Of a DNA stretch of 12,530 nt, positions 6,829-12,530 are shown piece by piece. The position numbers were made by a program, and so were the translations under genes. The notes beneath the pieces are model-generated. The model was not told where the DNA came from. It did no database searches and saw nothing but the letters and a program-made list of their open reading frames with translations. The stretch lies in NCBI GenBank assembly GCA_003153335.1, contig PLYG01000073.1, forward strand, positions 1-12,530, given 5' to 3'. Position 1 is the stretch's first letter. The number at the start of each line of letters is the position of its first letter. Source of the DNA: Betaproteobacteria bacterium. Lineage in GTDB: Bacteria > Pseudomonadota > Gammaproteobacteria > Burkholderiales > Casimicrobiaceae.

Positions 6829-7460
6829 GCGGCGCTTCGATTCCGGAGTTTTCTCCGGCACTGTTCCTGCCGACCGCATCGGTTGTACGTCTGGCCCTGG
6901 CGGTCGCGCTGTTGGCAGTGCTCGCGGGCTGCGGGAGTGTACCCACGGAGAACTTCTACACGTTGAGCGCCGTGGCGGCGCCCGAGCGCGCGGCCGCGGT
7001 GAATGCGGTTCCCGGCTTCGCCGTTATCGTGGACGCCGCGACCGTCCCTGAGCTGGTCGACCGGCCGCAGTTCGTCGTCAGTGTCGGTGATTCCCGGGTC
7101 TCCGTACTCGAGCAACAGCGTTGGGCCGAACCGCTGAAGACGCAGATCTCCCGCGTGGTTGCGATGAACCTGGCGCGATCGCTCGGCACCCCGCGCGTTT
7201 CGACGAACCTGCAGGCCGGGGGCAGTGACGCCGACTATCGTGTCACCCTGGATGTGCAACGATTCGACTCGAGACCCGGCGATGCGGTGGCCATGGAAAT
7301 CCTGTGGACGGTGCGCCGCGGCGCGGCAGCCGAAGCAAAAAGCGGCCGCTCGGCAGTGGAGGAAAAAATCGGAACGGAGGGGTACGATGCGCTGGTGGCC
7401 GCGCACAACCGCGCGCTTGCAACCATCAGCCGCGAAATTGCCGCCGCCATCCAGAAGTAG
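6825..7460 (+). CDS. pqiC: PqiC, ABC-type transport auxiliary lipoprotein (DUF330 family)
   Basis: A 211-residue lipoprotein. The signal peptide hydrophobic core (LALAVALLAVLAGC) ends in lipobox L-A-G-C with the modified cysteine at residue 36, followed by GSVPTENFYTLSA, the typical PqiC/DUF330 start of the mature chain (xxFYTL). The mature protein carries family blocks VDRPQFVVSV, QRWAEPLKTQISRVVAMNLAR and a C-terminal helix ending ISREIAAAIQK. PqiC sits in the outer membrane facing the periplasm and is thought to receive the tip of the PqiB needle. The GTG start is set by GAGG (6814-6817) with 7 bases of spacing, and it overlaps the pqiB stop codon in GTGA. The 22-residue stretch before the hydrophobic core is rather long for a lipoprotein signal, so a later start cannot be excluded. 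It is the last gene of the operon. Confidence 0.93.
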   Translation: MSGASIPEFSPALFLPTASVVRLALAVALLAVLAGCGSVPTENFYTLSAVAAPERAAAVNAVPGFAVIVDAATVPELVDRPQFVVSVGDSRVSVLEQQRWAEPLKTQISRVVAMNLARSLGTPRVSTNLQAGGSDADYRVTLDVQRFDSRPGDAVAMEILWTVRRGAAAEAKSGRSAVEEKIGTEGYDALVAAHNRALATISREIAAAIQK

Positions 7461-7535
7461 AACGTGTGATGGGTGGATGCAGGCCCTTTTCAATGTTCTT
7501 TTCGACCTTATCGATGACCAGACTCTCCATCGCTC
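7461..7535. other. Convergent intergenic gap between pqiC and the ABC/M1 fusion gene
   Basis: These 75 bases separate two genes that run toward each other. I see no strong hairpin followed by a T-run on either strand; AGAAC (7459-7463) and GTTCT (7497-7501) could pair only around a 33-base loop. Termination here may be Rho-dependent, or transcripts may overlap. Confidence 0.4.
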
Positions 7536-10500
7536 CTACTCGACTTGCACACGGGTGAGGTTGTCATCCGAATTCCGGTCGATCCGCTTGTTGTACGGGT
7601 CGACGCCGACAAACTTCGGCGCCTGGTCTACCGTCAGCGTGACGACTTGCTTGCCGGTCTTCATCGGGCGGCGTTCCATCATCAATACCGATTCGCGCTT
7701 GTAGCCTTTCTTGCCGGGCTCGTCGGTGAACACGCCTACGTCGAAGGGTTCATCCAGCGGCGCTTCGGTTTCGCGGCCCTTGCCGTCGGCGTACAGTTTT
7801 TTTCCTTCGACGGTGAAGCTTACCTCGTATTTGCCGTCGGGCAGTTTCTTCGCTTTCGCTTCGGTGGCCTTCATGTCGTACAGCGTGATTTTTTCGAACA
7901 GGTCGGTGATCAGTTGATCGTGCTGCGGGCCCGCCTCGGCGCGCAGCAGCCGAATAAAGTCGGTGGACGAGGGGTAGGGCGCGGGCTTGAACGCAAACTC
8001 AGCCAGCAGCTTTTGCAGCGCGCGATTGACGACATCGGCGCCCACGACCTCCTTGAGCCAGTACATGACCAGCGCGCCTTTGTGGTAGTGGATGTAGGGC
8101 TGGTTTTCGACCCGGTTGAGCGGCAGTTCCTCGATCACTTCGCCGCCGCGGCTGCGCAGATATTGGTCCAGTTCGCCCTTGAGGAATTTGCGGATCTGTT
8201 CCTTACCGTAAAGCTTTTCCATCACCAGCAGCGCGGAATATTGCGCGAAGGTTTCCGAGAGCATCGTCATGCCCTGTTTGTCGGCACCGATGACTTGGTG
8301 CGCCCACCACTGGTGGCCGATTTCGTGGGCCGTCACGTAGGTAACCAGGTCGATCTTCTCGTCGTTCTTCGCCTCGTTGTGGTTCTGGATGAAGCCGATG
8401 CCTTCCGAATACGGGACGGTGTTGGCAAACGACTGCGCAAACGCCGCGTAGGCCGGGAACTCGAGTATCCGCGCCTGCCGGAACTGAAACGGCGAAAAGC
8501 TTTCACTGAACACGTCGAGCGCGGCTTTCATCGCATCGAGCATCCGCTGCACGTTGTGGTCGTGCGGTGGGTAGTAGTAAACGGCCAGATCCACCGGCTG
8601 CCCATCCTTGTCCTGCCACGTGTCTTTCTGGACTGCGTAGCGCGCGGACTGCATGGAAAAGAAGTGCTGAATCGGCGCTTCGGTGCGCGTCACCAGCGTG
8701 CGCCGGTTGCCGACGGTCGTGTCGCTGACCGTGTAACCGGGCGCCACCGGAGTCTGATCGGCGTCCGTGGTGACTTTGAGTTCTGCGCTGACCCAGTCGC
8801 TGTCGCGGCGGAGGTAGTTGTTGGCCGTGGCTCCCTGATCTTCCAGTTTCGGCGGACGCAGTTCGGGAGGCAGGTCATGCTTGCGGCGCTTGGCGCGGTC
8901 CTGCAGCAACATGTTGCGGTCCATCCCCAGCAGCGGCGCGACTTCGAAGTTGTTCAGGAATGTGCCGTTGTCAACGATACGCGTGAGCGGCCGGGCGTTG
9001 GGAAACCCGCGCTCTTCGAGCAGTGTGGTGAAGCGAATGATGCGCCTTTCGCCAGGCTGCATCGGCGTGTCGAACGCGTAGATGCGGTAGTCGAATTCCT
9101 TGTATTCCTTTTCCAGCTTCGCGCCCTCGACTTCCAGTTTTTGCATTTTCAGCAGACGGGCCCAGCGCACATGCACCATTGGCAGCGGGGCGCCGGTGCG
9201 GTTTTCGATTACGTAACTGCCCTCGGTTTCGGCCCGCACGCCGGCCGGGTGCAGATCGACCGCCAGCTTCACATCGATGATTCGCGGCTGCGGTACTTTC
9301 TCGAACGGAAGCAGGGTCTTTTCGTAATCGGCCTGGAACTTTTCTTCCTGCGGCTGCGTGCGGTATTCGTTCAGGATATTCGTGTTGTAAAAGATGAAGG
9401 CGCCGGTGCCAGCCCATAGCAGCGCAGCACCGCCCATGAACAACCCTGGCGTCCCTGCCAGCCGGTTCCTTAGCCGCGCAAAACGGGGTGCCAGGCGCGT
9501 TTCGGCGCCACGGCGCCACAGCAGGTGGGACGCGACCAGCAGCATCAGCGCAAAGGCCAGCCAGTAGACCTGAAACCACGCGCGGCCGATCCAGAAGCGT
9601 CCCAGGCCGTTCATGTCTGAAAGCGGCGCGCCGGGGCTGCCGCCATAGTCGTACAGGTTGTGCTCGAAGCCGATGGTGCCGAGTGTGATGCTCGCGACCA
9701 GATACACCATCATGACCGCCCAGCCCATGAACTTGTGCGGCACCAACGCCTGTACAAACACCGACAGTGCGGCGAGCTGCACGGCGGAGATCAGTCCGGG
9801 GAGGATGAACCAGAGCAGGTACGCCGCCGGTTCGATCCGGGTGTAGCCATGGAACAGCTGAAACAGCACGGCAACCAGCGCGCCCACCGCAAAACTCGCC
9901 AACAGCACCAGCGTGATGGCCAGGACCTTGGGCACCATGAACGCCCAGTCGGGTGCAGCGGTGGCGTCCACGATTTCGTGGATGCGCCGCTCGCGATCGC
10001 TCCATACCATTTCGCCGGCGTAGTAAATCGCGATAATGATCGGGATCAGAGTGAAGGCGCCCTGCAGCACCACGACCATCACCCGTGTGACCGGAAAATA
10101 TTCGGTGCCGCGGAACTCCACGGTGCCGTTCATGGCGCCAAAGGCGTTGAACATGCCTATCGCCAGCAGCACGAAGAACGCCGGACTCTTGAACACAAAC
10201 CGCATGTCGAAGCGCGTGAGCGCCATGAATTGTTGCCAGCGCGTGGCCGCGGTCGCATCCGGCCTCGCCAGCGGCTTCACCGCCGGCGCGGGATCGGATT
10301 TCACGGCTTTGTCTTTACGGGCCGAACCGGCCCGGCTGCCCCTGGCTTCAAAGCGGAATATCGAATAGGCCAACGCGAAGAACGCGGCGCCCGCACCCAG
10401 CCAGATCAGCCGGTTGTAAAGAATAACGCCGGCTATCGGCGCGAGCTGGGTATTGCGCTCCGATGCCGTCCAGTACTTGGTGGTCTGGTTCAGCGCGACG

Positions 10501-11135
10501 ATGCCAAAGGGGTCGGTGAGCGCGGAAAAACTGTCGTACGCCGGGTCGCGCAGCAGAATCCGTGAGGTGATGAACAACACCAGAAAAGCAATCACGCCCA
10601 CATAGGTCCACATCATCGAGCGGGTGGCGGTGGCCAGCGCAAAAAAGCCCGCGCCGGTCACCAGCAGTGTCGGCAGGCCGTACAGGAACAGCGCGTACAA
10701 ATAATGCCCCGGCACGAATGGACCCAGCTTCTCGGCATCCAGCCAGGGCATCCACGAACCCACCAGAATTCCCAATGGCACGCTGGCGATGATGATGAAC
10801 GCGACGAATATTGCGCCGATAAAGCGGCCCAGCAGGTAGTCGAATTTCCGGATACGGGTGGCGCGCAGGATCGGCGCGAATCCGGTTTCATCGTCGCGAA
10901 TCACCACATTGGCGACGAAAGCGGTGACGACAAAAATGGCGAACACATTCATGATCGCCAGTGTTTGCAAGATGGCAAACGGCGAATTCACGTTGACGTT
11001 GCCCCGTCCCCCGATCTGGATCTGGTCGATGGTTACCGACCCGAAGGTCAGCAAAAAGAACAGCGCGAAACCAATGAAGAACAGGGGCGAGCGCAACTGG
11101 TAGCGCACTTCGAAGGCGGCGATCTTGGTCAGCAT
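7536..11135 (-). CDS. ABC-2-type permease fused to an M1-family zinc metallopeptidase
   Basis: A 1199-residue two-part membrane protein. Residues 1-270 and about 300-560 are two ABC-2 permease blocks, each opening with a short amphipathic motif and multiple helices (IAAFEVRYQLRSPLFFIGFA; FMALTRFDMRFVFKSPAFFV). A last helix near 565-590 (LFMGGAALLWAGTGAFIFY) leads into an extracytoplasmic M1 peptidase. The zinc site is H937-E-I-G-H941 with glutamate E961 in SETFAQY, 20 residues after the second histidine. E911 in YSEGIGF takes the place of the GAMEN glutamate, and Y1017 in HYHKGALV matches the catalytic tyrosine before the usual EKG. A beta-rich C-terminal domain follows about residue 1100. 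All catalytic residues are present, so the peptidase is probably active. The ATPase for the permease is encoded 9 bp upstream. ATG 11135 is preceded by AAGGGA with 6 bases of spacing. The architecture is known from automatic annotation of many genomes, but I know of no established substrate or physiological role. Confidence 0.92.
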   Translation of the reverse strand: MLTKIAAFEVRYQLRSPLFFIGFALFFLLTFGSVTIDQIQIGGRGNVNVNSPFAILQTLAIMNVFAIFVVTAFVANVVIRDDETGFAPILRATRIRKFDYLLGRFIGAIFVAFIIIASVPLGILVGSWMPWLDAEKLGPFVPGHYLYALFLYGLPTLLVTGAGFFALATATRSMMWTYVGVIAFLVLFITSRILLRDPAYDSFSALTDPFGIVALNQTTKYWTASERNTQLAPIAGVILYNRLIWLGAGAAFFALAYSIFRFEARGSRAGSARKDKAVKSDPAPAVKPLARPDATAATRWQQFMALTRFDMRFVFKSPAFFVLLAIGMFNAFGAMNGTVEFRGTEYFPVTRVMVVVLQGAFTLIPIIIAIYYAGEMVWSDRERRIHEIVDATAAPDWAFMVPKVLAITLVLLASFAVGALVAVLFQLFHGYTRIEPAAYLLWFILPGLISAVQLAALSVFVQALVPHKFMGWAVMMVYLVASITLGTIGFEHNLYDYGGSPGAPLSDMNGLGRFWIGRAWFQVYWLAFALMLLVASHLLWRRGAETRLAPRFARLRNRLAGTPGLFMGGAALLWAGTGAFIFYNTNILNEYRTQPQEEKFQADYEKTLLPFEKVPQPRIIDVKLAVDLHPAGVRAETEGSYVIENRTGAPLPMVHVRWARLLKMQKLEVEGAKLEKEYKEFDYRIYAFDTPMQPGERRIIRFTTLLEERGFPNARPLTRIVDNGTFLNNFEVAPLLGMDRNMLLQDRAKRRKHDLPPELRPPKLEDQGATANNYLRRDSDWVSAELKVTTDADQTPVAPGYTVSDTTVGNRRTLVTRTEAPIQHFFSMQSARYAVQKDTWQDKDGQPVDLAVYYYPPHDHNVQRMLDAMKAALDVFSESFSPFQFRQARILEFPAYAAFAQSFANTVPYSEGIGFIQNHNEAKNDEKIDLVTYVTAHEIGHQWWAHQVIGADKQGMTMLSETFAQYSALLVMEKLYGKEQIRKFLKGELDQYLRSRGGEVIEELPLNRVENQPYIHYHKGALVMYWLKEVVGADVVNRALQKLLAEFAFKPAPYPSSTDFIRLLRAEAGPQHDQLITDLFEKITLYDMKATEAKAKKLPDGKYEVSFTVEGKKLYADGKGRETEAPLDEPFDVGVFTDEPGKKGYKRESVLMMERRPMKTGKQVVTLTVDQAPKFVGVDPYNKRIDRNSDDNLTRVQVE

Positions 11136-11144
11136 GGCTGTCCC

Positions 11145-12032
11145 TTATGCCGCTGCCGCGCTACGACGATTCTCGGTCAGTGTCGCGAAGTACAGATCTT
11201 CGAGCTCACCTTCCACCGGCTCGAATCCCGCTTCGGGCTGTGCGTCGGCCACCACGTGAATCACTGTCTCGCCGCCGCGCAGGCGCGTGGAGATCACGTC
11301 CAGCCGGGATTGATAGTCGGCCAGCGCCGCCTTGTCCACCGCGCGCCGCCACACGCGGCCGTGCAGCACGCGCACCAGTTCGGCAGGCGCGCCTGTTTGC
11401 ACAATCCGGCCCTCGTTGATGATCGCCATCCGCGAGCACAGGTCGGCCACGTCGTCGACGATGTGGGTGGACAGGATCACCACCACGTTCTCGCCGATTT
11501 CCGAGAGCAGATTGCTGAAGCGGTTGCGTTCTTCCGGATCCAGCCCGGCCGTGGGTTCGTCCACAATGATCAGTTGCGGACTGCCAATCAGCGCTTGCGC
11601 AATACCGAAGCGCTGGCGCATGCCGCCGGAGAATCCCGCGACCGCTTTTTTGCGCACGCTCCACAGGTTCACCTGGTTGAGTAGCGTTTCCACCGTGTCC
11701 TTGCGCTGGCCGGCGCTGCCGATGCCTTTCAACACCGCAAGATGGTCCAGCAGGTCGTACGCGGACACCCGCGGATAGACGCCGAAGTCCTGCGGCAGGT
11801 AGCCCAGCAGCGCGCGGAGCCGCTCGGGCTGCCTGATTACATCGATATCGCCGAAGCGGATGCTGCCCTCCGAGGGCGTCTGCAGCGTGGCGATGCAGCG
11901 CATCAGCGTCGACTTGCCGGCGCCATTGGGGCCGAGCAGTCCGAACATTCCCTTGTCGATGTTAAGCGTCGCGTTGTCGAGCGCCTTGGTGCCGTTTGGA
12001 TAGACGTGCGTGACGCCTGAAAGTGTGAGCAT
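11145..12032 (-). CDS. ABC transporter ATP-binding protein, partner of the permease-peptidase fusion
   Basis: A 295-residue cytoplasmic ABC ATPase. Motifs are complete: Walker A G34-PNGAGKS-T42, Q-loop Q81 in YLPQDFGVYP, signature FSGGM (134-138) followed by RQRFGIAQAL, Walker B LIIVDE (154-159), D-loop AGLD to D165 and H-loop H190 (STHIVDD). The DRA/CcmA-like type with a 70-residue C-terminal extension is typical of ABC-2 exporters. ATG 12032 is chosen because the ABC fold begins directly there (MLTLSGVTHVYPNG). An in-frame ATG at 12188 would add 52 residues (Arg/Pro/Ser-rich) not seen in the family. The ribosome site GGAG (12045-12048) is 12 bases from ATG, slightly far. The gene ends 9 bases before the fusion gene, so the two are one operon and surely one transporter. 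Substrate is unknown; two permease blocks on one chain would need two copies of this ATPase. Confidence 0.93.
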   Translation of the reverse strand: MLTLSGVTHVYPNGTKALDNATLNIDKGMFGLLGPNGAGKSTLMRCIATLQTPSEGSIRFGDIDVIRQPERLRALLGYLPQDFGVYPRVSAYDLLDHLAVLKGIGSAGQRKDTVETLLNQVNLWSVRKKAVAGFSGGMRQRFGIAQALIGSPQLIIVDEPTAGLDPEERNRFSNLLSEIGENVVVILSTHIVDDVADLCSRMAIINEGRIVQTGAPAELVRVLHGRVWRRAVDKAALADYQSRLDVISTRLRGGETVIHVVADAQPEAGFEPVEGELEDLYFATLTENRRSAAAA

Positions 12033-12056
12033 GAAAGAGGTCTTCTCCGGGGGAAC

Positions 12057-12084
12057 AGGTGGCGCGGGGTCTTGCGAGCCACCT
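12057..12084 (-). promoter_or_regulatory. Inverted repeat in the leader of the ABC/M1 operon
   Basis: AGGTGGC (12057-12063) and GCCACCT (12078-12084) are perfect 7-base inverted arms, extended by two more pairs after one mismatch, leaving an 8-base loop. It lies 25-52 bases before the ATPase start codon. It has no T-run, so it is a candidate operator or leader-RNA hairpin, not a terminator. No clear -35/-10 pair was found around it. Confidence 0.45.
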
Positions 12085-12287
12085 ATGTAACAGAAAATGC
12101 GGCGGCGTGCCATGCCTGGCGCGGACATTTCCCGGCTGACAATGTTCCGGAATCCGCGTACGCATGACGCGGTGCAAGGCCGCCGCATCTTGTCACGCGC
12201 GGTCGGTTTTGCACAGGGGAGCGGCTGTCGCGAAGTCTCTTACGGTGGTTGAAGTACCGGGCGACAAACCAAGTTGAACAATTTTCC

Positions 12288-12317
12288 AAAGGGGCAGAAA
12301 CGTGGCCGTCCCCCTTT
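12288..12317 (-). other. Hairpin just after the amino acid binding protein gene, weak terminator candidate
   Basis: On the minus strand AAAGGGG (12317-12311) can pair with CCCCTTT (12294-12288) around a 16-base loop, starting 5 bases after the stop codon of the gene. The sequence after the stem (GGAAAATTG) lacks a T-run, so it may stabilise the 3' end or act as a weak terminator. The rest of 12085-12287 holds nothing I can support as a gene. Confidence 0.35.
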
Positions 12318-12321
12318 CCTC

Positions 12322-12530
12322 CTACTCGATCACCTTGCCGTAGAGCACCCACTGTTTGCCGTCGAAGCGCTGTAGCTGCAACGACTCGAATGGGTAGAAG
12401 TCGGTGGGGCTGGTATTGATCTTGATCCCCGGCAGCGCAAGGGGCAATTGCAGATCCTTGAGGTTGGCTGCTTGCCGCATGATGTTGGCACGCGTCAGCT
12501 CGTCGCCGCATTGCTTGAGCACCTGCACCA
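12322..12530 (-). CDS. Branched-chain amino acid ABC transporter substrate-binding protein, C-terminal end (cut by window edge)
   Basis: The last 68 residues of a LivK-like periplasmic binding protein of ABC uptake systems for branched-chain amino acids or related compounds. The tail carries CGDELTRANIMRQAANLKDL, LPGIKINTSPTDFYP and LQRFDGKQWVLYGKVIE, the characteristic end of this family in betaproteobacteria. A GTG at 12528 lies in frame, but the gene clearly continues beyond the right edge. It points in the same direction as the ABC/M1 operon but is separated from it by about 290 bp and a hairpin, so it is probably a separate unit; it is not evidence that the ABC/M1 transporter imports amino acids. 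Confidence 0.85.
   Translation of the reverse strand, partial: VQVLKQCGDELTRANIMRQAANLKDLQLPLALPGIKINTSPTDFYPFESLQLQRFDGKQWVLYGKVIE

Noticed and set aside
7545..9419. A 624-codon open frame on the plus strand opposite the M1 peptidase domain
   Set aside because: It is a shadow frame produced by codon bias of the peptidase gene, rich in Val/Arg/Phe/Gln with no family motif, while the opposite strand has intact M1 motifs.
10704..11684. A 326-codon plus-strand frame spanning the ABC ATPase/permease junction
   Set aside because: It crosses the two real genes in antisense; composition (His/Gln/Asp/Arg) is typical of a shadow and there is no ribosome site.
12033..12188. N-terminal extension of the ABC ATPase to ATG 12188
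   Set aside because: ABC domains of this type start directly with the first beta strand (MLTLSGV), and the extension covers a hairpin and carries no known domain.

Overview
The window is a GC-rich bacterial chromosome segment that looks betaproteobacterial. This is inferred from three things: protein resemblance (a MaeB-type malic enzyme, a Burkholderiales-like branched-chain amino acid binding protein tail, and a Pqi locus with split pqiA), the codon bias toward G/C at third positions, and one REP-like intergenic element. No taxonomic search could be run, so the assignment is provisional. No mobile element, CRISPR array, rRNA or tRNA was seen.

Layout: positions 2-1132 (+) hold the C-terminal half of an NADP-type malic enzyme with its phosphotransacetylase-like domain, cut by the left edge and followed by a clear intrinsic terminator. 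A gene-free stretch of about 475 bp carries a REP-like element, that terminator and a near-perfect 21-bp palindrome. Next comes a five-gene plus-strand block: an AsmA-family protein (1608-3668), two separate PqiA half-size membrane proteins (3808-4473 and 4470-5120), the three-MCE-domain protein PqiB (5113-6828) and the lipoprotein PqiC (6825-7460). The four pqi genes overlap by 4, 8 and 4 bases, so they are almost certainly one translationally coupled operon. All five products belong to families tied to lipid movement or homeostasis between inner and outer membrane.

On the minus strand, converging with pqiC, is a two-gene ABC operon: an ATPase (12032-11145) followed 9 bp later by a 1199-residue fusion of two ABC-2-type permease blocks with a periplasmic-side M1 zinc metallopeptidase (11135-7536). 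Farther upstream on the same strand is the tail of a periplasmic amino acid binding protein (12530-12322), cut by the right edge.

The most interesting elements are the ATPase plus permease-peptidase fusion, an ABC machine with a built-in protease of unknown substrate; the AsmA-PqiAABC neighbourhood with its split pqiA and TTG start; an internal 29-residue repeat in the PqiB helical needle; and two inverted repeats (1551-1571 and 12057-12084) placed just ahead of the asmA and ABC operons.
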